Positions 10,201-18,222 of a stretch of 64,000 bases of DNA are shown in pieces; within the stretch, counting starts at the first letter, position 1; every line of letters begins with the position of its first letter. Source of the DNA: Ignavibacteriales bacterium (GTDB lineage: Bacteria > Bacteroidota > Ignavibacteria > Ignavibacteriales > Ignavibacteriaceae); NCBI GenBank assembly GCA_020061995.1, contig JAGUXE010000275.1:1-64000 (forward strand). The letters run 5' to 3'. Both the position numbers and the translations under genes were made by a program. Below the pieces are notes generated by a model. The model was not told the DNA's origin. It did no database searches and was given only the letters and a program-made list of their open reading frames with translations.

Positions 10201-10301
10201 ATCCAAAAGGACATCCGCACGCTTTGTTCATTTGTAGATTTGCCGAACTGGATCGCCCGGTCGAGGTTGTTATAATACTGATTGATTAATACACGAGACA
10301 T
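7209..10301 (-). CDS. Type IIG-like restriction-modification enzyme (nuclease + N6-adenine methyltransferase)
   Basis: 1030 residues. The N-terminus shows a PD-(D/E)XK-like arrangement: YPDGIV (P63-D64) and WESK (E79-x-K81). The central methyltransferase has SAM motif I DPATGTGTF (340-348) and catalytic NPPY (449-452), the gamma-type order of N6-adenine enzymes (Eco57I family). The C-terminal half (about 600-960) is the expected position of the target recognition domain. No helicase motifs are present, so it is not a type I or full type ISP enzyme. A single polypeptide would both methylate and cut DNA. It heads the operon, starting about 140 bp beyond the 3' end of tRNA-Arg. Confidence 0.88.
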   Translation of the reverse strand: MSRVLINQYYNNLDRAIQFGKSTNEQSVRMSFWILLNDYARKQNYEVIPEVFCIGTNGKKVYPDGIVKNLFGLDIGLWESKDEKDTIDDEIDAKLRKGYPFNNILFEDTNTAVLYQRNIEVSRVPVRDAEKLHEIISTFISFKSETIFKFEDAMEKFKADIPAIVETLRKKIDETRIKNNNFIEANKVFLELCKAEINPEITEADIREMMIQHILTSDIFNKIFDDPEFHRHNNIARELGKLIEILFTFSELKNLMGNIEHYYDAINAAASGITDHHEKQKFLKVLYENFYKVYNPKAADRLGVVYTPNEIVQFMIESTDYLLHKHFGKTLADKNVEILDPATGTGTFITSIIDHIPKQNLAYKYTNEIHANEVAILPYYIANLNVEFTFKQKMGYYEEFKNLCFVDTLDNTDANQYTGQQHVLFGLTSENSERIKRQNSKKISVIIGNPPYNANQANENDNNKNREYPAIDKRIKETYIRFSTAQKTKVYDMYARFYRWASDRLDKNGVLAFITNRSFIDRRTFDGFRKIIQDEFTECFIVDTKSDVRMNPKIAGTTHNVFGIKTGVAIMFLVKKESKETKCNIHYISMEDDWRKEIKLDWLRNHKFETISFENINPDKNNNWINLVENDFESLVPIASKNVKLGKSINALFELFSLGVVTNRDEWVYDGQEENLSNKVRHLINVYNKDRILLSKKFAKTEIKNHVDYSVKWTRAVKNDLSKNVEYEFDQKLIRDCQYRVFNKRKLYYSRELNEMQYQTPVIFPESESANIVIAINQTTKPFNLLASKYLVDLHFNGDSQCLPLYRYTSTGERIENITDWGLEQFRTNYKDKKIGKEDIFHYTYSVLHNPAYRKKYELNLKREFPRIPFYKDFWQWAKWGKKLMELHINYETAKPFALKLHEHKIKAEAKKQKETLPRVEEPESLYALQPKIKVKLKADKEKGIIELDELTFLSGVPKEAWEYKLDNRSALEWILDQYKEKKPTDPTIAEKFNSYRFADYKTRVIDLLKRVCTVSVETMKITRDMEKEN

Positions 10302-10440
10302 TTATGCGCCCCCTGGAAAGTTCTATCGTTAGATTTGAATTCAGGCATAAAATAAATTATCCGAAACTTGAAAAGAATAGTTTACTTATTATTTAATCGA
10401 ATTCTCAAAAGTCGAAAGTTCGAACCTTCGGCTTGATGTG

Positions 10441-10515
10441 TACCCCCGAGAGGATTCGAACCTCCGACCAATAGTTTAGGAAACTACTGCTCTATCCATA
10501 CTGAGCTACGGGGGC
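10441..10515 (-). tRNA. tRNA-Arg (anticodon CCT)
   Basis: Full cloverleaf on the minus strand: acceptor GCCCCCG pairing with CGGGGGT (first pair G-U), D-arm GCTCAGTATGGATAGAGC, anticodon stem GTAGT/ACTAT around loop TTCCTAA (anticodon CCT), T-arm GGAGGTTCGAATCCTC, discriminator A. CCA is not encoded. The restriction operon begins just beyond its 3' end, a common integration position. Confidence 0.95.
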
Positions 10516-10588
10516 ATGAATATTTACTAATTGAAAAATAAAGAATAGTCGACTTAAAGTCATCACTCTTGGTAGGATGTAGAAATAT

Positions 10589-10933
10589 TTATTTCTCTAT
10601 CAATGATATAGTTTCAACTTTTTCTTTAGTCATCAAACCGTCGGTTTTAGCCTCGCGAAAAAATCCTTTAATCTGAATAATGAATGAATCTATTTTTTCG
10701 GTAGTATCAACTATTTCGATGATTATTGGTAGATCTTCAGAGAGACGCAAAATCTTTGCAGTATGTATTAAACTTGCTTTTCCAAACCCCATAATCCCTT
10801 TATAAGCAGTGGCTCCGATGATTCCGGCTTTGCGTGCTTCGACTACAATTTTTTCGTAGAGAGGAATACCATGCAGTTGATCAGATTCTCCAAGAAAAAT
10901 TCTTAGTAACGTTCCTCTCGATTCAACTTCCAT
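10589..10933 (-). CDS. DUF190 family (PII-like) protein
   Basis: 114 residues with the DUF190 pattern: LLRIFLGESDQLHGIPLYEK near the start, then ARKAGIIGATAYKGIMGFG and ILRLSEDLPIIIEIVDT. The family has a PII-like ferredoxin fold and is very often encoded beside crcB, as here (9 bp downstream of crcB on the same strand). It probably modulates or supports fluoride export; the biochemical role of the family is not settled. Length is normal for the family. Confidence 0.9.
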   Translation of the reverse strand: MEVESRGTLLRIFLGESDQLHGIPLYEKIVVEARKAGIIGATAYKGIMGFGKASLIHTAKILRLSEDLPIIIEIVDTTEKIDSFIIQIKGFFREAKTDGLMTKEKVETISLIEK

Positions 10934-10942
10934 AACTTCCTC

Positions 10943-11329
10943 CTATAATTTAAATAACCAGTAGGCAATGATAATTCCTAATAAACTTAAAACTACATTC
11001 AGAAAAATATTTAATGAAGCAAGCAAAAACTGAGCATTATTCAACAAAGCTAAAGTTTCATAACTAAATGTTGAAAAGGTGGTAAAGCCGCCGCAAAAAC
11101 CTATTGTAAGTAAAAGTCGGAATGAAGGAGAAATAAATCCCCGTTGATCAAAATAAAAAATTATTACACCAAGTAAGAAACTACCAATTATATTTATTGA
11201 AAGAGTTCCGTAAGGGAAAAAGGGATTAAAAAACTTCTGAACAAGATTTGCGAGCCAATATCTGGCTACACCTCCGAATGCTGCTCCAATGAATACGAAT
11301 AAGTAGTTATTGAAAGAAACAGCGTTCAT
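10943..11329 (-). CDS. crcB: CrcB/Fluc fluoride ion channel
   Basis: 128 residues with four hydrophobic helices and the Fluc signatures GAAFGGVARYWL near the N-terminus, YGTLSINIIGSFLLG, and GFCGGFTTFSTFSYE, which holds the Phe-rich fluoride pathway and central sodium site. It acts as a dual-topology dimer in the inner membrane, releasing fluoride from the cell. Its ATG overlaps the stop of the upstream beta-barrel gene (ATGA), and the DUF190 gene follows after 9 bp, so the three are probably one transcript. No fluoride riboswitch could be recognised upstream of the operon. Confidence 0.95.
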   Translation of the reverse strand: MNAVSFNNYLFVFIGAAFGGVARYWLANLVQKFFNPFFPYGTLSINIIGSFLLGVIIFYFDQRGFISPSFRLLLTIGFCGGFTTFSTFSYETLALLNNAQFLLASLNIFLNVVLSLLGIIIAYWLFKL

Positions 11330-12099
11330 CAGATACTTTGAATATATTCCAATTTGAATGCTCGATCAGCAGAGCCGGGACTCCATTTTTTATTACTGAG
11401 AAGATCTCTTAAATCAACACCAAGCGTAAAACCTTCAGCCATTGCCCAACGCATGCCAACATTCAGATAACCATCGCCTCTTCCGAACATTTTACTTTTA
11501 TTATCGTTAAATGCAAAATCATATTCCATTAGAAAGGAAACTCTCTTACCGATAGTTTTTTCAACTCCAACCATTATATTGGCAAAGTTATCGCCGTCTT
11601 TATGCTCAAGTGAATAGTTCAAAACACCATGTAAACTTAAGTATCCAAGAAAACTGAAATTCTTTGAAGCAGCAGCAAAAAATCCGGGTGATTTTAAATC
11701 GTACCTGCTTGATGAGTCAAAATATTCTCCCTTCCCTTGTGAATCAAATCCAAGGGTGAATGTGGGATATGAAACAGATTCGTCAAATACTCTGAAACGG
11801 AAATTTACGGCAGGAAGCTTATACCATTTCGGCATACCTGAACCGACTAAATTACTTCCACCGTATGAAATACCAAAACTAATATTTTCAAAAGCACCGA
11901 CTTCAATTTTGCTTATAAGTACTCCGGCAGCCATCAAATCAGATGTTACTGATACATTTCCTTTTTGTAAAATTCCGGCGGTTGGTAAATCGACTAAATT
12001 TCTGTACTCATATTTTGCTCCTTCTCCGGCAGAACCCTGTCCGAAAATAATAGGTGCAAATAGTAGTGTTAACGATATGGTAAGTATTTTTATTTTCAT
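11329..12099 (-). CDS. Outer-membrane beta-barrel protein (YjbH/DUF-type), function unknown
   Basis: 256 residues with signal peptide MKIKILTISLTLLFAPIIFG. After residue 30 the chain is made of alternating amphipathic strands (GNVSVTSDLMAAGVLISKIEVG, split by turns; FANIMVGVEKTIGKRVSFLMEYDF; GYLNVGMRWAMAEGFTLGVDLR) and is Tyr/Phe/Gly rich, as in small outer-membrane barrels. The LPTAGIL segment near residue 39 recalls YjbH-like barrels, but I cannot assign a family firmly. It is the first gene of the crcB operon, overlapping crcB by the ATGA junction; a porin-like role next to an ion exporter is conceivable but only inferred. Confidence 0.65.
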   Translation of the reverse strand: MKIKILTISLTLLFAPIIFGQGSAGEGAKYEYRNLVDLPTAGILQKGNVSVTSDLMAAGVLISKIEVGAFENISFGISYGGSNLVGSGMPKWYKLPAVNFRFRVFDESVSYPTFTLGFDSQGKGEYFDSSSRYDLKSPGFFAAASKNFSFLGYLSLHGVLNYSLEHKDGDNFANIMVGVEKTIGKRVSFLMEYDFAFNDNKSKMFGRGDGYLNVGMRWAMAEGFTLGVDLRDLLSNKKWSPGSADRAFKLEYIQSI

Positions 12100-12185
12100 T
12101 TGACTTTTATGGTTGTTTCAGAATAAACCACTTAAATAATTTATGCAAATATAAACAATTGAGTTCATTCAACAAGCGATCATTT

Positions 12186-12581
12186 TCAATTTACAAGCAT
12201 TGCAAAATTTGGTTCTATAATTATTTCAAACGATGTCGGCAATAATGAATATTCAGATTTTGCATAGATGATAACTTTACCGGTTTTACTTCTTGCCCTA
12301 AGTTTTAATCTCCCTGACTCATAATCATTTATTAAAACATCGACTAATTCTATTCCTTCACGGATTTCATATTTTGTATTTGATTTTCTGAAAGGAGCTC
12401 TCATCCCCAGAGCATTGACCGGGATTGCATTAATAATAAAAGTTGATTGATCATCGGCAAAAAGTTTTGAACAACTCTGCTCAAATGTAACTTCATATAT
12501 GGAGAAGATATAATGGTGGATTGCAAGCAGCAATAGCAAGCCCAAACTAACAGCGATTAAAATAATAAAACTCTTATCCAT
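12186..12581 (-). CDS. Membrane-anchored hypothetical protein
   Basis: 131 residues from the ATG at 12581 (MDKSFIILIAVSLG). I chose this start because it falls one base after the stop of the upstream ATP-grasp gene; a longer frame to 12629 would overlap that gene. One transmembrane helix (about residues 4-24), then a soluble domain with a beta-rich pattern (TFIINAIPVNALGMRAPFRK, YEIREGIELVDVLIND, SGRLKLRARSKTGKVIIYAK) of no family I recognise. The context suggests a partner of the ATP-grasp protein. Confidence 0.6.
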   Translation of the reverse strand: MDKSFIILIAVSLGLLLLLAIHHYIFSIYEVTFEQSCSKLFADDQSTFIINAIPVNALGMRAPFRKSNTKYEIREGIELVDVLINDYESGRLKLRARSKTGKVIIYAKSEYSLLPTSFEIIIEPNFAMLVN

Positions 12582-12582
12582 A

Positions 12583-13503
12583 TTATAATAATCGGTTTCT
12601 CTTTTTAAGTTGAATAACATTTTTAGCAAGATTATTAATTATCTTTTCAACTATTAAATCGGGAACTCCATCTTTATGTTTTGATTTCAACCGCATATCG
12701 CATTGATCATTAACATAATCAATAACTATGAAGTCATCATTATCCGTTAAGACAATCTCCGTTGAAAAGAAATCGAGTGAGGTAACTTTTGCAATAGTTT
12801 TGGTAATGGTAAATAACTTTTTTAATCCATACTCATCAATCTGTTTTGGAGTAAGTAATTCATACAGATGAGTTTGATCATCCCACCAAACAGGAATAGC
12901 CTCGCCAAAAGCCCAGAAAGTTCTGAACCATGCTCGATTTCCATTTAACATTTTCGGAAATATTTTTTCTTGAAGAAGATATTTATCATCTGAGTTTGTT
13001 GCGCGCTCCTCAAGAACCTGACGCAATGTTTCCGCACCGGTAACCACTCCTACTCCTCCGCCGGTTGTATTACAAGGTTTGATAATAAAGGGTCTGCCAA
13101 GCTTTCTCAAATCATTTATGGAGAGAAATATCTCTTCAAAATGATTATAAGGAGGGATGATAATTGAATAGGGGACATTTAATCCTGCCGTAATAAATTC
13201 AAGATGCATATTTGCTTTGTCGATTGCATGTGTAACTTTGTCGTACTGATTGAAAAAATGAGTTCCTCGCTTTCGTAGAAGATTTCCCATTGCTCCAAAT
13301 TCATCTTCAACATCCCAAGCTCTATCCAAATAGAAATAGAAATGAAGTTTTTTAGTGGTTACTTTATGCCGAACCTCTTTAAAGTTGTTATAACTTATTC
13401 TGAATGTAGAAATTTTGTTTCGTGCAAGAATAGTTTCAAGATGATTCATGAAATCATCATCAAACTCCCAGACATAAGCTAAACCGATATCGAATATTTC
13501 CAT
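12583..13503 (-). CDS. ATP-grasp superfamily ligase (RimK/tubulin-ligase-like)
   Basis: 306 residues. ATP-grasp features: FIIKPCNTTGGGVGVV near residues 147-162 (the Lys and glycine-rich loop that close on ATP) and DFIVIDYVNDQCDMR near 265 (Asp and Asn metal ligands). The N-terminal 100 residues form the pre-ATP-grasp domain. Such enzymes join a carboxylate to an amine or thiol via an acyl phosphate; the substrate cannot be told. It is directly followed, with a one-base gap, by a small membrane protein gene on the same strand. Confidence 0.8.
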   Translation of the reverse strand: MEIFDIGLAYVWEFDDDFMNHLETILARNKISTFRISYNNFKEVRHKVTTKKLHFYFYLDRAWDVEDEFGAMGNLLRKRGTHFFNQYDKVTHAIDKANMHLEFITAGLNVPYSIIIPPYNHFEEIFLSINDLRKLGRPFIIKPCNTTGGGVGVVTGAETLRQVLEERATNSDDKYLLQEKIFPKMLNGNRAWFRTFWAFGEAIPVWWDDQTHLYELLTPKQIDEYGLKKLFTITKTIAKVTSLDFFSTEIVLTDNDDFIVIDYVNDQCDMRLKSKHKDGVPDLIVEKIINNLAKNVIQLKKRNRLL

Positions 13504-13726
13504 AATAGATTAATGTTTTTACAAAGATAGTTTTCATTTACGAATTCAGCAAACTGATGAGGCAAGTATTTTACATTCACATAGGGTCTTAGGACTGAGT
13601 TGAGATGTTACAGAGATGAATTTAATAAGAGATTAGTTTTAAAAGCTCCTAAGATTGCTAATTACTTTTGCGGGAGTAATTATCATGTGAATCTTCGGTT
13701 ATAATGAACAAAAATGCTAGCAATTC

Positions 13727-14005
13727 TGAGCAAGATGCTGAAATGAATTCAGCATGACACACGCCCACCCTCGCTGTCATCCCGTTCGCCGCGGCGAATC
13801 GTTTCGGGATCTCTGTCGTTGCTAAAAGATGCTGAAATAATTCGCCGCAGCGATCAGCATGTGAGATTGTGGACTGTATGACATATGCCCACGCTTGCGG
13901 TCATTCTGACGGATGTCAGAATCTCTCATTACTTAAGAAGATGCTGAATCGATTCGCCGAGGCGAAAAGCATGACAGTATTATGCTGTCATGCCGTTTGT
14001 CTTTT
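13727..14005. repeat. Cluster of REP-like palindromic repeats
   Basis: The 620-bp gap between divergent genes holds at least four hairpin elements. One is plain: ATGCTGAA (13735-13742), 5-bp loop, TTCAGCAT (13748-13755), then GACA. Two relatives keep GATGCTGAA and AGCATG(A) but have a GC-rich palindrome in the loop (TTCGCCGCAGCGA at 13841; TTCGCCGAGGCGAA at 13954-13967). A fourth has GTCATCCCG...TTTCGGGATCT interrupted by TTCGCCGCGGCGAA (13785-13798). The bases from 13504 to 13726 and after 14005 show no gene; promoters for both flanking genes should lie here. Confidence 0.8.
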
Positions 14006-14126
14006 TCTCAATAGAAAACTTTGTGGTGAATAAGATAGTTTCGGCTAATCATCAGCCATAAATTACCTTGTTAATGAAAACCGGCATTTATATATTTTTA
14101 TTTACAATTCTTAATAATAGGTAAAA

Positions 14127-15926
14127 ATGAGATTTTTAGTTTCGATAATTTTTTCTTCCCTTATAATAGTTGGATGTTCTTCACAGAAAGAGATAAGTAA
14201 TACCCAAAACGATGATAAAATTGTTTCAAGTATTGATAAGAAGAAAGCGCTTGAGTATTTTATTAATGGCTCCGCGGCTGAATCTAAAGGAGATTATGCA
14301 ACAGCAATTCTTGAATTTCAAGATGCTCTAAAGTATGACAACAGTGGAGGTGTTTATTATGCTCTTGCAAAAAATTACTTTTTTCTGAACAAACTTCCTT
14401 CCGCTCTTCAGAATTCGCGTAAATCAGTCGAACTTGAACCAGACAATCTTGAGTATCTGAATCTTCTTCAAGAAATTTATTCTTCAGGAAAACAAAATGA
14501 TTCCTCCATACTTGTTTTAGAGAAAATAATTTCTCTTGATTCAACTCAAGTCAATGCATATTATAAATTGGCTAGAGCGTTTGAGATTAATAAACCTGTT
14601 CAAGCAATAAAAATATATAATAAGATTAATAAACTCATTGGAAGTGAATGGTCGGTTTTAATAAGAGTAGCGGAGCTGTATGAGAGATTAGGAGACGATG
14701 CAAAAGCTATAGAAACAATAGAGGAGTTGGTTAAACTTGATCCCTCAAATCCGATGATACAAAAACTCTTAATTGATTTTTATAATAAAAAAGGGGAGTA
14801 TGAAAAATCAATTGCAGCTCTTGATCAGATACTTGAACTCTATCCAGATGATGAAGAAGCTTTAGAACGAAAAGCTCAGGTCTATTTGATGATGAAGGAA
14901 TGGGAAAAATCTTCAACAATCTACACTTCATTATTTGAAAAACCGGGTGTATCATTAGACGCAAAGATTAGAATCGCTTATGCATATTTTATCGAATCAT
15001 TTAAAGATTCAACAATACTTCCTATGTCCAAAAAATTGTTTACTATCCTTGACAAAGATACAACCGATTGGCAGGTAAAAATGTATCTGGGGGGGATTGC
15101 GCTTCGAGAATACGAGGATACAATTGCAATTAAATATTTTAAGGAAGTAACTGAACTTGCTCCTTGGAATCCTGAGGCTTGGCTGCAACTGGGGTCAATC
15201 TATTATGAGAATAAAGATTATGAACATGCTTCAACGATTTTCAAACAAGCACTGGAAAAATTCCCCGAAGATTTTCCTGTTAACTTTATGCTTGGAGTAA
15301 CACTGGTTCAGTTAGCAAAATACACAGATGCCGAACCTGTACTTGCAAAGGCTGTTGAGTTGAACGGAAAAGATGTCTTTGCACTTTCTGCATACGGACA
15401 TACGTTGAGTCAATTGAAAAAAAGTGATAGTGCCATTGACTACTTGAAACGTGCAATTAAAATTGAACCGTCGAATGTCGATCTTCTAGGTTCACTCGGT
15501 TTAATATATGATAATATTGAAAAATGGGATGAGTGTGACAGCATCTATACTCTTGCTCTAAAAACCGATCCAAATAATGCACTCGTTAATAATAACTATT
15601 CCTATTCGTTATCTAAAAGAGGGATTCGTCTTGAAGAAGCATTAAATATGGTTACTCTTTCTCTTAATGCTGATCCGCTAAATAGTTCATATCTTGATAC
15701 TAAAGGGTGGGTTTATTATAAGATGGGATCTTACGATTCAGCCAAGGTTTATATTGAGAGATCTTTAAGTGTTAGCGGTGATAAAGCTGTTGTTCTTGAT
15801 CATCTTGGGGATGTTTATTTTAAACTAGGCGATAAAAATAAAGCAGTAGATATATGGAAGAAAGCACTTGAACTTGATTCCTCAATTGAAGCAATCAAAT
15901 CAAAAATTGAAAAAGGTGAACTTTGA
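14127..15926 (+). CDS. Tetratricopeptide-repeat lipoprotein
   Basis: 599 residues. A lipobox (IIVGC, acylated Cys17) follows a short signal sequence, so it should be a membrane-anchored periplasmic or surface lipoprotein. From residue 38 to the end are about fifteen 34-residue TPR units (e.g. AYYKLARAFEINKPVQAIKIY, DAKAIETIEELVKLDPSNP, AWLQLGSIYYENKDYEHA), a scaffold for protein-protein contacts. Its stop overlaps the TTG start of the next lipoprotein gene (TTGA), and the EnvC-like gene overlaps after that, so the three probably work together in envelope assembly. The partner is unknown. Confidence 0.88.
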   Translation: MRFLVSIIFSSLIIVGCSSQKEISNTQNDDKIVSSIDKKKALEYFINGSAAESKGDYATAILEFQDALKYDNSGGVYYALAKNYFFLNKLPSALQNSRKSVELEPDNLEYLNLLQEIYSSGKQNDSSILVLEKIISLDSTQVNAYYKLARAFEINKPVQAIKIYNKINKLIGSEWSVLIRVAELYERLGDDAKAIETIEELVKLDPSNPMIQKLLIDFYNKKGEYEKSIAALDQILELYPDDEEALERKAQVYLMMKEWEKSSTIYTSLFEKPGVSLDAKIRIAYAYFIESFKDSTILPMSKKLFTILDKDTTDWQVKMYLGGIALREYEDTIAIKYFKEVTELAPWNPEAWLQLGSIYYENKDYEHASTIFKQALEKFPEDFPVNFMLGVTLVQLAKYTDAEPVLAKAVELNGKDVFALSAYGHTLSQLKKSDSAIDYLKRAIKIEPSNVDLLGSLGLIYDNIEKWDECDSIYTLALKTDPNNALVNNNYSYSLSKRGIRLEEALNMVTLSLNADPLNSSYLDTKGWVYYKMGSYDSAKVYIERSLSVSGDKAVVLDHLGDVYFKLGDKNKAVDIWKKALELDSSIEAIKSKIEKGEL

Positions 15927-16714
15927 AAAAGATATTATTATCAATACTTGCATTACTATTATTTGTAACACTATTCCATTTTAATGGATGCGTTCCAGCT
16001 CAAACTTCTGAAGATATTGAAATACTTCCTGCAGATAGACTTGTAAAGCGACTTGAAGCTAACAGAAGAAAAATTAGAGCATTTGAAGGAACAGGGACAA
16101 TTGATATCAAATCACCCGCATTCACAAACAGTGCAACTTTCCGTGTTGTGATGGTTAAACCTGATTCAATCTATTTTACTGTACTTGGACCGTTTGGAAT
16201 TGAACTTGCTCAAACATTAGTTACAAAAAATGATTTTACATTTTATGAAACTCTCTCAAACACAGTTTATCGCGGTAACATGAGTGATGATATTTTAGAA
16301 ACGATCTTTAAAGTTAATCTTTCATTTAACGACTTAATTGATGCACTTGTCGGCGCAGTAAATCTTACGGACAATCTTTACAAAGCCCCAAGCACATATC
16401 AGGTTGTCTATGATAAATATTTAATCGGATATATTGATTCAACAAAAAATATAACATATAATTATCGGGTTGATGTCCGCGACCTTGGCATCACTGATTA
16501 TTCTGTAAAAAACTCCATTGGAAAAGTGGCGCTTGAAGGGGAATATTCTAAGTTCGGAATTCTTGATGGTGTAGCTATCCCATATAGAATTTCAGTTTCA
16601 AACAAAAACGACAACCAGGTTATAAACATAACCTATAAAAATATTTCGGTAAATAGTCGCAATATATTTATTGATTTCAAACTTCCTGCCGATGCAACGG
16701 TTATTCAATGGTGA
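15923..16714 (+). CDS. DUF4292 (LolB-like) lipoprotein
   Basis: 263 residues from a TTG start that overlaps the preceding stop (TTGA). Signal sequence MKKILLSILALLLFVTLF with lipobox FNGC (Cys23). The body fits DUF4292: RAFEGTGTIDIKSPAFTNSA, then FRVVMVKPDSIYFTVLGPFG and a C-terminal beta-rich part ending FIDFKLPADATVIQW. DUF4292 proteins share the half-open barrel fold of LolA/LolB and are thought to handle acyl chains or lipoproteins at the outer membrane in Bacteroidota-like bacteria. It overlaps the EnvC-like gene by 7 bp; TPR-DUF4292-EnvC is a conserved order in this group as far as I recall. Confidence 0.85.
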   Translation: MKKILLSILALLLFVTLFHFNGCVPAQTSEDIEILPADRLVKRLEANRRKIRAFEGTGTIDIKSPAFTNSATFRVVMVKPDSIYFTVLGPFGIELAQTLVTKNDFTFYETLSNTVYRGNMSDDILETIFKVNLSFNDLIDALVGAVNLTDNLYKAPSTYQVVYDKYLIGYIDSTKNITYNYRVDVRDLGITDYSVKNSIGKVALEGEYSKFGILDGVAIPYRISVSNKNDNQVINITYKNISVNSRNIFIDFKLPADATVIQW

Positions 16715-17994
16715 TACGATTATTTTTCTTTTTTTTAGTAGTAGGATTTTCTTTTGTAATACTTCCTCAACAGAAGGAGATTAAAGAGAAAAATCAAGAA
16801 TTGGATGAGATTAAAAATGAAATCTCATCCCTCGAAAAAGAATTAAAATCTATATCAGCAAAAGAAAAACAAAATTCAGAGACAATCGAAAAATTTAATC
16901 GTCAAAATTTTCTTATCAACAAACTCATCTCTTCACTAAAGCAAGACGAAATTAAAAAAGATAGTGATATCAAGAGTGTACAGAAAGAAATTAGCAGACT
17001 TGAAAGAGAAGAAACGCGATTAAAAGATAATTATGCTAATTATATTCGTTCGATCTACAAGGGAATAAACAAGAACGAATGGGCTTATCTTATTGGAGCA
17101 GAATCTATTCAACAAGCAATTTTAAGATATTATTATCTTAGAAGATTTTCTGCTCAAAGGAAAAAAGATTTAGTTTATCTTGAAGAAAATCGAAAACAAC
17201 AAATATCTTCTAAGCAGCTCCTTCAAAGAGAAAAAAATGAAAAAGCAGCTTTAAGAAATGCGAAGGAATCTGAAGAAAAAAATCTTACTCAAAAGATTAG
17301 CGAACGGAAAAAAGTATTAACTCAATTGAAGAAAAATAAAACTCTGATTACAAGGGATATAGCCTCTAAAAAGCAAGCCGAGAAGGTTATTAAAAGTTTA
17401 ATAACAAGACTTGTTGAAAAAGAAGAAGCCCGTAAACGTGAGGAAGCAAGAAGAAGGGAAGAGCAACGAAAAAAAGATTTAGCTAAAGGTGACACAAAAA
17501 AAGATGTTGCAACGCCAACTTCGAAACCTCCTAAAAACGTTAAAGAGGAAGATTTTATTACCCCCGAAGATGTAACTCAAAGTTTCAGTTCATTCAGCGG
17601 ACTTAAAGGAAGACTCGGTTGGCCCGTAAAACGTGGATCAGTAATGCGTAAGTTCGGAGAAAACAAAAATCCAAAATTAAATACTGTTACACTTAATTAC
17701 GGAATTGATATCGAAGTTAAAGGTGATTACTCTGTATTTAGTGTAGGCGAGGGGGTTGTTTCAGCTATTGATTGGATTCCCGGTTACGGCAGCGTTTTAA
17801 TTCTTACTCACAAAGATGGTTATCGTACGGTTTATGGTCACCTTGACCGAATCTCTGTAAATGAAGATGAAAAAGTAACAAGGGGACAAGTGATCGGACA
17901 AGTAGGCGAAAGTCTTGAAGGTTACATACTTCATTTTGAAATATGGAATCAAAGGAAAAATCAAAATCCCGAAGTGTGGTTAGCAAGGCGATGA
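16708..17994 (+). CDS. envC: EnvC-like murein hydrolase activator (degenerate M23/LytM domain)
   Basis: 428 residues: signal anchor (MVIRLFFFFLVVGFSFVI), coiled coil from about 20 to 270 rich in Lys/Glu, a KREEARRREEQRKKD basic linker, and a C-terminal LytM/M23 domain from about 300 (GRLGWPVKRGSV to NPEVWLAR). In active M23 enzymes zinc is bound by HxxxD and HxH; here the first is NYGID (Asn for His) and the last is YILHFEI (first His lost). This matches EnvC/NlpD-type activators, which bind and switch on amidases rather than cut peptidoglycan. It acts in the periplasm during cell separation. Translational overlap with the DUF4292 gene. Confidence 0.87.
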   Translation: MVIRLFFFFLVVGFSFVILPQQKEIKEKNQELDEIKNEISSLEKELKSISAKEKQNSETIEKFNRQNFLINKLISSLKQDEIKKDSDIKSVQKEISRLEREETRLKDNYANYIRSIYKGINKNEWAYLIGAESIQQAILRYYYLRRFSAQRKKDLVYLEENRKQQISSKQLLQREKNEKAALRNAKESEEKNLTQKISERKKVLTQLKKNKTLITRDIASKKQAEKVIKSLITRLVEKEEARKREEARRREEQRKKDLAKGDTKKDVATPTSKPPKNVKEEDFITPEDVTQSFSSFSGLKGRLGWPVKRGSVMRKFGENKNPKLNTVTLNYGIDIEVKGDYSVFSVGEGVVSAIDWIPGYGSVLILTHKDGYRTVYGHLDRISVNEDEKVTRGQVIGQVGESLEGYILHFEIWNQRKNQNPEVWLARR

Positions 17995-18056
17995 TTTTAA
18001 TTTAAATGATCTTCAAAGGCTAATTAAAAATTCGGAGAAGAGACTGTATCAAAGTT

Positions 18057-18095
18057 GTCATTCCGTTCGCCGCGGGCGAATTGATCCGGAATCTA
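18057..18095. repeat. REP-like palindrome with GC-rich core
   Basis: GTCATTCCG, then TTCGCCGCGGGCGAA (18066-18080), then TTGATCCGGAATCT. It is the same composite as the copy at 13774-13820: an outer hairpin of GTCATtCCG/CGGaATCT with the GC palindrome in the loop. The remainder of the 17995-18222 gap shows nothing else. Confidence 0.75.
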
Positions 18096-18222
18096 AAAAT
18101 GCGAGTAGTGAGTCACAATAAAAATCTGTATCAATCAGCTGCACAGGGTGGAGTTGTTTAAATCAAAATATTACATAATGTAAATTATTTCTTTTATAAC
18201 ACAGTATGTCTAAGAAAATATA

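Noticed and set aside
10411..10432. T-arm-like sequence (GGTTCGAA on the minus strand) just past tRNA-Arg, as a tRNA-end duplication
   Set aside because: Only the 8-base T-loop core matches; the stem and the rest of the 3' end do not, so an attachment site is not supported.
12100..12185. Fluoride riboswitch before the crcB operon
   Set aside because: The conserved pseudoknot sequence and ATG-proximal layout of the crcB RNA motif were not seen; the gap is short and AT-rich.
16708..17994. Active M23 endopeptidase
   Set aside because: Two zinc ligands are replaced (NYGID, ILHFE), so an EnvC-like activator is the better call.
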